NCBI GenBank assembly: GCA_016124375.1
Contig: WGNV01000002.1
Coordinates: forward strand, 372,001-436,000
Reading direction: 5' to 3'
Length of the DNA: 64,000 nucleotides
From: Tepidisphaera sp.
GTDB taxonomy: Bacteria; Planctomycetota; Phycisphaerae; Phycisphaerales; UBA1924
In this document: one piece after another, positions 43,291 through 52,504 of the stretch
Layout: the number at the start of each line of letters is the position of its first letter
How positions within the stretch are numbered: position 1 is the stretch's first letter
Position numbers and translations under genes: made by a program
The notes under the pieces: generated by a model
What the model saw: only the letters and a program-made list of their open reading frames with translations
Database searches by the model: none
Told to the model about the DNA's origin: nothing

Positions 43291-44660
43291 CGCTGACCAA
43301 GACCTTTGCGACCTCGCTCAAGGCGCTGACGCGGAACATCACCCGCAGTGCGCTGACGGTGCTGGGGATCGTCATCGGGATCGCGGCGGTCATCGCGATG
43401 ATGGAGATCGGCAAGGGCTCGTCGTCGAGCATCTCCAAGACCATCTCGAGCATGGGCGCGAACAACCTGCTGCTCTTCCCGGGCACCGCGGCCAGCGGCG
43501 GGGTGAGCTTCGGCGCTGGCAGCAGCCTGACCATGACCGCGGAGGACTGCGAGGCGATCTTGCGTGACTGCCCGGCCGTCGCACACGCCGCCCCGCTGGT
43601 GCGCGCCCGCGTGCAGGTGATCTACCAGGACAAGAACTGGGTGCCCAATCAGATCGCCGGCACCACGCCGGAGTACCTGGCGGCTCGTGACTGGCTTCCC
43701 CTCGCCGAGGGGGAGGTTTTCTCAGAGGGTGAGGTCCGCAACTCGTCGCGCGTGTGCCTCGTCGGCCAGACCATCGTGCGTGAGCTGTTCGGCGGCAAGA
43801 GCCCGGTGGGGGCCGAGATTCGCCTGCAGGGCGTGGGGTTTCGGGTGCTGGGCGTGCTGACTTCGAAGGGCGCGAACGCCTTCGGCCAGGATCAGGACGA
43901 TGTGGTCGTCGCGCCGTGGACGACCATCAAGTATCGGGTGAATGGATCGGGCGGCTCGGGCGGGTCGTCCGGCTCCTCGGGCTCTTCGGGCGGATCCGCG
44001 TCGGGGGGTTCATCGAGCGGGTCGGTGTATCCCGGGGCTGCAAGCGTGTTTCCGCCTCCGAATACGACCGGGGGTCAGGCGGCGATGCCGGTGCGTTTTG
44101 CAAATGTCGACCAGATCTACTGCTCGGCGGTGGGGCCGGACCAGATCCAGCCGGCAATCCGGCAGATCACGCAACTGCTTCGCGAGCGTCACCGGCTCCG
44201 AGAGGGCGAACCGGATGATTTTTCAATCCGCGACATGACGGAGATGGCCAAGGCATTGTCGGGCTCGACGAGCACAATGACCAACCTGCTGCTGGCGGTG
44301 GCGCTGATCTCGCTGGTCGTCGGGGGCGTGGGGATCATGAACATCATGCTGGTGTCGGTGACGGAGCGCACGCGGGAGATCGGCTTGCGGATGGCCGTGG
44401 GGGCTCGAGCTCGCGACATCCTGACGCAGTTTCTGATGGAGGCGACGCTGCTTTGCCTGATCGGGGGCATCACCGGGCTCGCGCTCGGGCGCGGAGCCGC
44501 GATGATGGTCAAGGAGTTCCTGCACTGGCCCGTCGAAGCGTCGGTGGAGGCAGTGGTTGCGTCGATTTTCGTGTCCGCCAGCGTGGGCATGGTTTTTGGT
44601 TTCTACCCGGCCTGGAAGGCCTCGCGCCTGGATCCCATCGAGGCCCTTCGCTATGAGTGA
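43287..44660 (+). CDS. MacB-like ABC permease (FtsX superfamily)
   Basis: 457 aa. The MacB-type layout is seen: the first transmembrane helix (NITRSALTVLGIVIGIAAVIAMMEIG), the periplasmic MacB_PCD domain (LLLFPGTAASGG, DCEAILRDCPAVAHAAPLVRAR), then three C-terminal helices with VGGVGIMNIMLVSVTERTREIGLRMAVGARARDI. A 27-residue Gly/Ser stretch (220-246) interrupts the periplasmic domain. The stop overlaps the channel gene by 8 nt. Confidence 0.9.
   Translation: MTLTKTFATSLKALTRNITRSALTVLGIVIGIAAVIAMMEIGKGSSSSISKTISSMGANNLLLFPGTAASGGVSFGAGSSLTMTAEDCEAILRDCPAVAHAAPLVRARVQVIYQDKNWVPNQIAGTTPEYLAARDWLPLAEGEVFSEGEVRNSSRVCLVGQTIVRELFGGKSPVGAEIRLQGVGFRVLGVLTSKGANAFGQDQDDVVVAPWTTIKYRVNGSGGSGGSSGSSGSSGGSASGGSSSGSVYPGAASVFPPPNTTGGQAAMPVRFANVDQIYCSAVGPDQIQPAIRQITQLLRERHRLREGEPDDFSIRDMTEMAKALSGSTSTMTNLLLAVALISLVVGGVGIMNIMLVSVTERTREIGLRMAVGARARDILTQFLMEATLLCLIGGITGLALGRGAAMMVKEFLHWPVEASVEAVVASIFVSASVGMVFGFYPAWKASRLDPIEALRYE
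43944..44024 (+). repeat. Gly/Ser-coding low-complexity insert in MacB-like permease
   Basis: Codes for 27 residues of only Gly, Ser and one Ala (for example GSGGSGGSSGSSGSSGGSAS) in the periplasmic domain of the permease. Confidence 0.9.
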
Positions 44661-46188
44661 ACGTTCAACGGCGGTCCGGTACGCACGCACACTTGGCAGC
44701 GTCGGAGCGATGGCGATGATCGGCGCGTTGCTCAGTGCCTGCACGCTCGGCCCCGACTACGCGCGCCCACAGACCCCGACCCCCGGTCAGTTTCACGAGG
44801 TCGAGGCGGGGGCAGCGCTGCCGGCCGGCGCGAGCGGAGTCACCTCCTCACCCGCGGATGTCGCGAAGTGGTGGACGGCGCTGGGAGACAACCAGCTTTC
44901 CTCGCTCATCGAGCGTGCGCTGGCGAACAACTTCGATGTCGCGCAGGCGGAAGCCCGGATCCGGCAGGCGCGCGCGAGCCGGGAGATCACCGCCGCGGGG
45001 CTGCTGCCGCATCTGAACTTTCAGGGCTCGGCGAGCCGCAGCCGCAGCTCGTCCGGGCGCGGGCTGCAGCGCCGGGCCTCGACTGGCAACTTCTTTCGAG
45101 AGGGGTTTGACGCGTCGTGGGAGCTGGACGTGTTCGGGGGGATCCGGCGCAACGTCGAAGCGGGCGACGCAACGATTCAGGCCCGGGTCGAAGACCGCAA
45201 CGACGTCTGGGTATCGCTCGCGGCCGAGGTCGCGACCAACTATGCCGAACTGCGTGGAGCCCAGGAGCAACTGGAAATCGCCAGGCGAAACCTGAAGGCA
45301 CAGCAGGAAACGCTGGACGTCACCAGCCAGCGACTGGCCGCCGGGTATGTGAGCGCCCTGGACGAGGCCAACGCCCGCTCGCAGGTCGCGACCACCACCT
45401 CGCAGATTCCAACCTACGAAGCAACGGTGCGGGCCAACGCCTACGCCATCGGCGTGCTGCTGGGCGAGCAACCCGAGTCGCTCGTTCCCGAACTGGAATC
45501 GTCCCGACCGCTGCCGACAGTGCCCGCCACCATCGCGGTGGGACTCCCCTCGGAGTTGCTTGAGCGGCGCCCGGACATACGGCGTGCGGCCAGCGACGTG
45601 CACGCAGCGACCGCTCGCATCGGGGCGGCTACCGCGGATTTGTTCCCGAAGTTCTCGCTTGTCGGCTCGCTCGGCACCCAGGGCACCGAGTTCGGCCAAC
45701 TGGGCACCATCGCGGACAGGTACTGGTCGTTCGGGCCCTCGATCAGTTGGCCCGTCTTCCAGGGTGGGCAGATCACGGCGAACATCGAGTTGCAGAAGGC
45801 GGCGGCCGAGGAATCCGTCGCGGCGTACAAGGGTGTGGTGCTCACGGCGCTGCGCGACGTCGAGACATCGCTCTCCAACTTCTCGCGCGAGCAGGTGCGC
45901 CAGGCGGCGCTGGTCGAGGCGGTGGCCGCCAACCGCCAGGCCGTGGACTACTCGCTCCAGCTCTACACGGGCGGCAAGACCGATTTTCTGAACGTGCTCA
46001 ACGCCCAGCGCCAGCTTCTGGGCTCCGAGGCCAGCCTCTCGCAGAGCCGCACGGCGGTGATGACCGACCTGATCTCGCTGTACAAGGCCCTGGGAGGAGG
46101 CTGGGCTCCCCCGGAGCAGCAGCCCGATGCGTTCAAAAGCATCGAGAGCCCGGCGTCCGCCGGGCCCTCGGGGAATGCAGGCATGTGA
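44653..46188 (+). CDS. TolC-like outer membrane efflux lipoprotein (NodT family)
   Basis: 511 aa. A signal peptide with lipobox LSAC (near residue 30) and the typical N-terminus CTLGPDYARPQTPTPGQF. Two outer-membrane efflux repeats follow (WTALGDNQLSSLIERAL, DVAQAEARIRQARASREI, and GLPSELLERRPDIRRAASDVHAATARIGAATADLFPKFSL). It would form the exit duct for the MacAB-like pump and possibly for the RND pump on the other strand. Last gene of the operon beginning with MarR. Confidence 0.92.
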   Translation: MSERSTAVRYARTLGSVGAMAMIGALLSACTLGPDYARPQTPTPGQFHEVEAGAALPAGASGVTSSPADVAKWWTALGDNQLSSLIERALANNFDVAQAEARIRQARASREITAAGLLPHLNFQGSASRSRSSSGRGLQRRASTGNFFREGFDASWELDVFGGIRRNVEAGDATIQARVEDRNDVWVSLAAEVATNYAELRGAQEQLEIARRNLKAQQETLDVTSQRLAAGYVSALDEANARSQVATTTSQIPTYEATVRANAYAIGVLLGEQPESLVPELESSRPLPTVPATIAVGLPSELLERRPDIRRAASDVHAATARIGAATADLFPKFSLVGSLGTQGTEFGQLGTIADRYWSFGPSISWPVFQGGQITANIELQKAAAEESVAAYKGVVLTALRDVETSLSNFSREQVRQAALVEAVAANRQAVDYSLQLYTGGKTDFLNVLNAQRQLLGSEASLSQSRTAVMTDLISLYKALGGGWAPPEQQPDAFKSIESPASAGPSGNAGM

Positions 46189-46221
46189 GACATCCGTGTC
46201 TGTCAGAAATCGTGCGTGAGC

Positions 46222-46614
46222 TCAGGCGGTGAGGTCAACGCTCGCCGCGGCCGCCGACGCGCTGGGCGTCGCCGCCGAGGTGGGGTGATCGTCGCCATCG
46301 CCGTCGTTGGTGTGCCCGCCGCCCTGGTGCTGCGCGCGGATGGCGTCCTGGAGTTTCTGGGGATCCACGCCGTTCTTCTGCAGGATCGAATCGATCGTGC
46401 TCTTGACGGCCTGGCGGCTGCTCGCCCCGCCGCTGGCGCGGGCGGACTTGAGGGCATCGTCGATCTGCTTCTGAATGTCCGCGGCCTTCTTGTCGTCCAC
46501 GCCGAGCGACTTCAGCGCATTGGTGAACTCCTGCCGGCGATGAGCGCGATGATTCTGCTGGGTGCCCGACGCGGCGGCGATCGGCGAAGAACTGGTCCCG
46601 GAAATCGATGACAT
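46222..46614 (-). CDS. Small helical protein of unknown function
   Basis: 130 aa with AGGAGA 7 nt before the ATG. The N-terminus is Ser/Thr-rich, the middle helical and charged (EFTNALKSLGVDDKKAADIQKQIDDALKSAR, SILQKNGVDPQKLQDAIRAQ), and the tail is Gly/Asp/Ala-rich with HTNDGDGDDH. No signal peptide or known motif. It converges with the TolC-like gene. Confidence 0.6.
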   Translation of the reverse strand: MSSISGTSSSPIAAASGTQQNHRAHRRQEFTNALKSLGVDDKKAADIQKQIDDALKSARASGGASSRQAVKSTIDSILQKNGVDPQKLQDAIRAQHQGGGHTNDGDGDDHPTSAATPSASAAAASVDLTA

Positions 46615-46800
46615 GCCTTGTCTCCTGTTCTGACGGACGCGGTCGGCTCGTCGCAACCATGCGATGGTCGCCGCGTTCAACTCATCGGCGCGCAAACCCG
46701 CCCGCACTTGCGTTTGCGGACCCGAATAACGCGTGCGTAAGACGCTGCCCCCGAGGCGGGTGGAGATTCACATCGATATGCAGCAAACCCCGGGCATTTC

Positions 46801-49422
46801 TTAGTATCTGGAGGCGATCCCGGCCTCGATGGGCCGAGCAATGTATTGGCACATCCGCGCCAACGCGTAGACGCCCAGTACGGTCATGGGCGCGTAAAAC
46901 GGCTCGATGTACCGCGATTCGCCCCCGTACGCCAGGTAGCAATAGGCCAGAATCGTCAGCGCACAGACGCCCCACACCACCAGCAGCGGGCGGTTCCACT
47001 CCCGCAGCGCGATGAGCCCGCCAGCCAGGAACGACACGCCGAGCACCATCCGCACGTAGTCGAAACCCAGAAACATCGCGTGAAACAGCTTGGCGTTTGG
47101 TGAAGTCTTCAGGTAGCTCACGTCCCGCCGCGTGCGCTCGTAAACGCGCTGCAGCGCTTCAGGCTGCCGCGCATGCAGCGAGTGCCTCTGCGGCCCCACC
47201 TCCCAGTTCATGTCTCCGAGCGCGTCGATGTTCTGCCCGAAAAGGTGCGAACCCCAGTAGCTCGTGCTCGCAAAGGGCGATCGCCCCAGCCTCGCTGTCT
47301 GGTGCACGAACCCCGTCCACATGTGCCAGAGCACCCGGGGCCCCGCCCGCGCCCGGCTCTCGGCCGACACGATCGCGCAGCGAGCATCCTGTCGGCTCCA
47401 AGCATCGCCCCCGGGAACATCCGCCAGGCCTGACGCGTTGTTCACCCGTTCGGCCAGCGGAAAGGGGTCCTTGGTCGAGTTGGCCAGCGTTCGCGCTGAC
47501 TCGTATTCCGCGGCGTCGAACACACGGGTCTGGTTAATGTCCGCCAGACCGGCAATGTACGTGAACGCAAAGTCCGCGAAGCCGGCGCCGATGAACACAG
47601 CGGGGCGTCCGTACTGCGCCCGCACGTGCAACGCCCAGGGACCGACGACCACTCCAGACGAAAGCAGGGCGACCGCCGCCAGCGCCGCCACCCGCTTGAG
47701 AGGCGCCGCGCCCAGCAGGGCGAACACGATGGCCGGGGGCGTGGCAACCACCAGCAACTGGGCGTTTCCCCGGATCAAGGGCGAGAACCCCGCCACCAGC
47801 CCGAGCGCCAGCGACCAACCCAGCAGCGCCCACGACGGGGCCGAACTTCGGCGGGCCGCGATCACGAGCCTCACCAGCAGCCACATCCACAGCACCACCG
47901 CGAAGGTGAGCGTGCCCTCAGACATGATGTGGCGTTCCCAGATCAGCCCGGGGGGATCGAGCCCGACCAGCAGCATCGCGATCAGCGCCGCCCCGCGCGG
48001 CATGAACCGCCGCGCCACGTCGTAGCACATCACCGCGATCAGCACTCCCCCTGCCGACTGCGCGAGCGCCATCGCTTCCTCAGGACGCGAAAACACCGCG
48101 ATGAATGGCACGAGCAGGAACGACACGCCAGGCAGGCGATACGCCCCCAGGTGGGCAAACGACCCGCTGATGTGATCCCACCAAGACTCTGAGGGCCCCA
48201 GGGGCATCGACAGTTTTTGCCACATCACCTGCCCGTTCACGACATAGTCCACACTGTCGGGCAAGTAGATGACCGGCGCCCACATCGCGACCCAGAGGTG
48301 AACTGCCGAGATCATCGCGAGCGCAAACCAGAAACCTCCGCCAAACGGCCGCCCAGCCCGCACCGCCAGCACCTGTTCACCTCGCCATCGATGAAACGCC
48401 ACGCGTGCCCGTCGCAGCATCCACCCGCACCCGGGAATGGCAACCCGGAACACGAAGAGCCAGACCAGCGCCGATCCCGCGGCGACGATGCCAACGCCCA
48501 ACAGGTGTACCGGGATGGTCGTCTTGATCGGTTGCGTCAGGCGCCGTTCAAGCTCATCGCGCCGGCTCCACTCAAATGTTCGGTCAGGAAGCGAAAGGCC
48601 GAAGAGCCGCGTGTGGAGCACGAGGGGCGATACCTCCGCCTCGTCGCCGGGGCTTCCCTTTCGAAGCCTGACATCCGCGATGGGCAAGGCAGGCAGCGTC
48701 GCCCGCAAGGTCAGCGTTTCACCGGCCACGTCCACGCCGCGCCGTCGAAGCGGCACTTTGAGCGGTTCCCACTTTGCCGCGTGCGTGTTGGCCCGGGTCG
48801 CATCGCCTCCGAAGGTGAGTTCGATGTCGCCCCCGTGAACCGTCTTCTCAGTCTCAACGCCGATTCCCACCCGCGCCGCCTCCGCGGGGATCGGGATCCG
48901 TATGCGCCCTGCGCTTGAGCAGAACACGCCGCCCCCATCGCCCACGCCCGGGATCCACGCTCCTTCGAAAACCCATCCTTGAGCCCGCAGCGGCGCAGGG
49001 TCTCGCCCCCACTGCGCCAGCGCTGCCTTCAGGTCAGCACGCGAGACCGACCACGCAGAGCCCGCCGTCACCTGGTAAAGGTGAAATCCGAACTGCTGCC
49101 GCCCGGGATCGGAGCAGACGCCGCTGAGGCGAATCTCGAGCGCATCCGGCCGATCCGAAAGTTCACCCAGATCGACCCATCGCCCGTTCCACGCCCCGCC
49201 CCCCCACTCCTGCCAGTCGATCCGCCAGAGGTCCTTCGACGTCGCGTTGGGCGTCAGTTTTACCTCGAGCGATCGCGTCCACACGAAGGGCTTGATTGCC
49301 AGCCACGCCGCGGGCGAAGCCACCACCAGCAGCGCCAGCAGCAACAGCCGCACGCGTCGGGTCAGCACTCGGTCCATCAGCGGCTCAACCGGGGGCAAAC
49401 TCTCAAACTCGGAAACACTCAC
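46801..49422 (-). CDS. Polytopic membrane protein, GT-C/PMT-like glycosyltransferase
   Basis: 873 aa from the GTG at 49422 (GAGG 7 nt upstream). After one N-terminal helix comes a periplasmic beta-rich domain of about 250 residues, then about ten hydrophobic helices. The first loop of this part has PVIYLPDSVDYVVNGQVMW, where the Asp residues fit the catalytic DxD/DxE position of GT39/PMT-like enzymes using lipid-linked sugars. It ends with helices and AYGGESRYIEPFYAPM. The assignment is by fold and cluster context. Its start overlaps the upstream epimerase gene. Confidence 0.65.
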   Translation of the reverse strand: MSVSEFESLPPVEPLMDRVLTRRVRLLLLALLVVASPAAWLAIKPFVWTRSLEVKLTPNATSKDLWRIDWQEWGGGAWNGRWVDLGELSDRPDALEIRLSGVCSDPGRQQFGFHLYQVTAGSAWSVSRADLKAALAQWGRDPAPLRAQGWVFEGAWIPGVGDGGGVFCSSAGRIRIPIPAEAARVGIGVETEKTVHGGDIELTFGGDATRANTHAAKWEPLKVPLRRRGVDVAGETLTLRATLPALPIADVRLRKGSPGDEAEVSPLVLHTRLFGLSLPDRTFEWSRRDELERRLTQPIKTTIPVHLLGVGIVAAGSALVWLFVFRVAIPGCGWMLRRARVAFHRWRGEQVLAVRAGRPFGGGFWFALAMISAVHLWVAMWAPVIYLPDSVDYVVNGQVMWQKLSMPLGPSESWWDHISGSFAHLGAYRLPGVSFLLVPFIAVFSRPEEAMALAQSAGGVLIAVMCYDVARRFMPRGAALIAMLLVGLDPPGLIWERHIMSEGTLTFAVVLWMWLLVRLVIAARRSSAPSWALLGWSLALGLVAGFSPLIRGNAQLLVVATPPAIVFALLGAAPLKRVAALAAVALLSSGVVVGPWALHVRAQYGRPAVFIGAGFADFAFTYIAGLADINQTRVFDAAEYESARTLANSTKDPFPLAERVNNASGLADVPGGDAWSRQDARCAIVSAESRARAGPRVLWHMWTGFVHQTARLGRSPFASTSYWGSHLFGQNIDALGDMNWEVGPQRHSLHARQPEALQRVYERTRRDVSYLKTSPNAKLFHAMFLGFDYVRMVLGVSFLAGGLIALREWNRPLLVVWGVCALTILAYCYLAYGGESRYIEPFYAPMTVLGVYALARMCQYIARPIEAGIASRY

Positions 49423-50330
49423 CTTGTCGCCTCGTCTCTTTTGGTTTCAGTAGACAATAAGTCATTCAGACTCTGGCCCGCGTCACGCACCTGCAGGCCC
49501 AATCTTTCCAGGCTAAGCCGGCTGTCCACCCGCTCAAGACTCCTCAAGCCCAGCAAATTCTCCGACGACACGGGCAGCCTGAGGCCCAGCGCCTCCGCCG
49601 CCCGGAGCATGAGCAGCACCGGCGCAAACGGCAAGGGCACGATGCGGACCGGCCGCCCGAGCCGCCTGCCCATCTCGCGGAACAGGTCGCGCATCTCCAG
49701 GCCCCGGTGCTCACAGACCACCAGCGTGCCCGTGAGATCCATCTCGATCGCCCGCGCGAACGCCGCCGTCAGGTCGTCGATGTGCACCGTCTGGATCACC
49801 TGCCGCCCGCCCCCGAACATCGGCGCCAGGCCGGTCGATCGCACAGTCTTGAGCATCCGCACGAACAGACCTGCCTTCGAATCGAGGATCAATCCGGGGC
49901 GCACGATCAGATCCCGCGACGGATCAAGTTCCTGCTCCAGCATGTACTTGCTCTGTCCATAAAACCCCTGCGCCCGCGGATGCGCCGACGTCGTCGACAC
50001 AAACACAAATCGATGTACCCCCGCTTCCCGCGCCAACTCCAGCACTCGGCGCGATCCTCGCAAGTTCACCTGCTCATCCGCCGCGCGGCTCGTGCTCCTC
50101 ATCGAGTACGCCGCGTGGATCACCACCCTCGCGCCGGCGAACGCGCCCGCGTCGATTCTCTCGGGCAGATCGCACGCGTGCACGCTCACGCCCGGGTGAT
50201 TGAACTTTGCCCCCGCATCGCGGCACAACGCACGCACATGCCAACCGTCCCTCGCAAACACCCCGCACAGCGCCCGCCCCAAAAGGCCCGTGGCGCCGGT
50301 AATCACCATGATGCCCCGGGTGCCGCTCAT
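49419..50330 (-). CDS. NAD-dependent epimerase/dehydratase (extended SDR)
   Basis: 303 aa. The Rossmann motif ITGATGLLGRAL and the catalytic YxxxK (YGQSK) are present with an upstream Ser/Thr pair (VSTTSAHP). Such enzymes act on nucleotide sugars or lipid-linked sugars. Both ends overlap neighbours by 4 nt (GT-C-like gene and GMC oxidoreductase gene), so it is translated in the same mRNA. Confidence 0.85.
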   Translation of the reverse strand: MSGTRGIMVITGATGLLGRALCGVFARDGWHVRALCRDAGAKFNHPGVSVHACDLPERIDAGAFAGARVVIHAAYSMRSTSRAADEQVNLRGSRRVLELAREAGVHRFVFVSTTSAHPRAQGFYGQSKYMLEQELDPSRDLIVRPGLILDSKAGLFVRMLKTVRSTGLAPMFGGGRQVIQTVHIDDLTAAFARAIEMDLTGTLVVCEHRGLEMRDLFREMGRRLGRPVRIVPLPFAPVLLMLRAAEALGLRLPVSSENLLGLRSLERVDSRLSLERLGLQVRDAGQSLNDLLSTETKRDEATR

Positions 50331-51970
50331 GCCCCTCCGCCGATCTCGCCCGCCAGCAGCGTGCCCACGCGATGCGCGTTGGCCATCATCGAAAACGTCA
50401 CACCCTTGGCCGGCAGCCTTGCAAACACCGCGCTGTCCGCCACCCTCACGCGCGGGTGCCCGCTCAACCGACACTCCCCGTCGCACTCCATCTCCCCAGG
50501 CGACGCCCGCATCGGCAGCGGCCCGGCGTAGTGAATGCTCGCCCCTGGCCCCAGCCTCACGGCGCGGCTGTGCAGCGTGTAGCAACCGAGCCGCCGGAAC
50601 AGCCCCAGCACCTCCCGCTCCGTGCGATGCTGCCGCTGCGTCTCCTCTTTCGTCGCCTCGTACCGAATCCGCAGACGATCCCGCGGCACGCCTGCCTCCG
50701 TCACCCCCTCGTCCGCCTCCAAGCTCACCCACTTCTCCGCCGATGGCTCATCCGCGTGGTGCACCGCCAGCACCGACATCGCGGGCGTGAGCGCCTGAAA
50801 GATCCGGCGCGAGTTCGCCAGCGCCAGCGGCACCTCCTTGAGCAACTTGAACAGCAGCAGCGACCGATACGAATAGCACTGCAACTGCACCGGCTCCGCC
50901 TCCGCCCCCGCGCCCCCGGGCCGATAGAACCCGGTGATCTGCGTAAGGCTGTGCCGCCGGTCGCTCGATTCCTTCCCCAGCACCCGGGTGTTGAGCATCG
51001 GAAAATAAGGCGAGTGATTGCTCACCAGCGGGCGGCGGACCCCCAGCTTCCCCAGGCTCCTCAGCACGATGCGGGTGGTTCCCAGCGCCCCAGCCGCCAG
51101 CACCAGGTGCGCCGCCTCGAAGCGCTCACCCCGCCCCGTCGCCAGATCGACCGCCTGCACAACGACGCCCGAAGCGTGCGATTCAAACCGCGTCGCCAGG
51201 CGCCCGGTCACGCTCTCGAAACTCGCAGCTTCCAGCAGCTCTCGCAGCGTGTAGCGCGGGCGATACACGCTCTCCCCGTGATCCGACCAGAAGTCCATGT
51301 CGTGGTACGGTTGCGGCCCGCGCCGCCGGTGCTCGCGCGAGCACGCCGCCAGCCGCGCGTGCCCCAGCGCCAGCCCCGCCCGCTTCATCTCCTCCCGCCG
51401 CGACAGGTACGCCTCAAAGACCGCCCTTGAAGGCGTGTCCATCTCCAGAGGAGGCATCATGCTCGGAGAGTCGTGCAGGTGCGCCGACAGATCATCCCCC
51501 GCCTGCCCGCTCACCCCGATCAGCTCCGCCACCCCGTCGTAGTGGGGCTTCATCTCCTCCAGCGTCACCGGCAGCCCCGCGAGATCTTCACTCGCCCAGG
51601 GCGACACCGCCGCCCCCCAGGCGCTCGCCAGTCCGCCCTGCGCCACGCTCTCGAGCCCGACGAACCCCGGCGCATCCCGAGGCAGCAGGCGGGGCGCGTC
51701 CGCCGCCACATACGCCCGGGGCGGGCTGATCTGGGCCCCGACCCGCACCTTTCCGTCGGGCACGCCTTCGAATCGCTCACCCAGAAAATAAAGGTGCTGG
51801 TTGGCGTCCGACCGGCGCAGCTTCGACCATGGCTCCGCGGGGATCATCGCCCCGGCCCCCTGGTCCGTCACGCCAACGTCGATCATCGTCACCCGCAGCC
51901 CGCGCTGGACCAGTGGCCACGCCGCGCACACCCCCGCCGCCCCCGAGCCGATGACGATCACATCGCTCAT
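50327..51970 (-). CDS. GMC-type FAD-dependent oxidoreductase
   Basis: 547 aa from the ATG at 51970. The FAD motif VIGSGAAGVCAAWPL is at the N-terminus, ARLAACSREHRRRG in the middle, VLAAGALGTTRIVLRSLG (GMC FAD-binding motif) near residue 310, and the C-terminal part GASIHYAGPLPM and ADSAVFARLPAKGVTFSMMANAHRVG resembles GMC_oxred_C. The family oxidises alcohols, including sugars and sterols. The catalytic His/Asn pair cannot be placed with certainty by eye. It sits inside a glycan-type cluster. Confidence 0.8.
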   Translation of the reverse strand: MSDVIVIGSGAAGVCAAWPLVQRGLRVTMIDVGVTDQGAGAMIPAEPWSKLRRSDANQHLYFLGERFEGVPDGKVRVGAQISPPRAYVAADAPRLLPRDAPGFVGLESVAQGGLASAWGAAVSPWASEDLAGLPVTLEEMKPHYDGVAELIGVSGQAGDDLSAHLHDSPSMMPPLEMDTPSRAVFEAYLSRREEMKRAGLALGHARLAACSREHRRRGPQPYHDMDFWSDHGESVYRPRYTLRELLEAASFESVTGRLATRFESHASGVVVQAVDLATGRGERFEAAHLVLAAGALGTTRIVLRSLGKLGVRRPLVSNHSPYFPMLNTRVLGKESSDRRHSLTQITGFYRPGGAGAEAEPVQLQCYSYRSLLLFKLLKEVPLALANSRRIFQALTPAMSVLAVHHADEPSAEKWVSLEADEGVTEAGVPRDRLRIRYEATKEETQRQHRTEREVLGLFRRLGCYTLHSRAVRLGPGASIHYAGPLPMRASPGEMECDGECRLSGHPRVRVADSAVFARLPAKGVTFSMMANAHRVGTLLAGEIGGGA

Positions 51971-52404
51971 GCCCGCGCTTCCCGCGGGGCGCTCGCCAGC
52001 AGCAGCATGCCCATGGCCAGGTTCACCACCGCCGCCACACCCTCCACCACGCACACCGCGATCACGCTCCCCACCCCGCGGCGTTGAGGCATGTAGTCGT
52101 CGGTGTGGGCGGTAGACGCCTCCAGAATCGCGGACAAAAGCACCAGACGTCGCCGCAGCGCCCACCCGGGATGCCGCAGCGCGCACGCCGCGTCCAGGGG
52201 CCCGATCGTCCAAGGCCACCTGATCGCCATGCCCAGCGCCCATGCGTCGCCGGCGTCGCACGGGTTCGCGTTCAGCACCGAGATCGCACGCAGGTAGCGC
52301 TCGCACAGCGCGGGCGACGCCTCCCGCCCCACCAGATAGCGCGAAAATACTTCTGCCTCACGCAGCCCGGCGGTCGTCGTCGCGCTGGACGTGGGAGCGG
52401 TCAT
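51967..52404 (-). CDS. Small membrane protein in the glycan cluster, unknown function
   Basis: 145 aa, overlapping the GMC gene by 4 nt. The first part (EVFSRYLVGREASPALCERYLRAI) is polar; one hydrophobic stretch near the end (SVIAVCVVEGVAAVVNLAMGMLLLASA) would span the membrane. No family is recognised. Its fixed place between GT2 and GMC genes suggests a role in the same pathway. Confidence 0.6.
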   Translation of the reverse strand: MTAPTSSATTTAGLREAEVFSRYLVGREASPALCERYLRAISVLNANPCDAGDAWALGMAIRWPWTIGPLDAACALRHPGWALRRRLVLLSAILEASTAHTDDYMPQRRGVGSVIAVCVVEGVAAVVNLAMGMLLLASAPREARA

Positions 52405-52504
52405 ACCGGGGTCGTCTGCCCTTCCGTGAGCGTGTCGATTTCGTCAGCCATGCCAAGCCGCACCAGCCAGCCGACCCGCCGAGCCGCCCCACCCAGGTCG
52501 CCCG

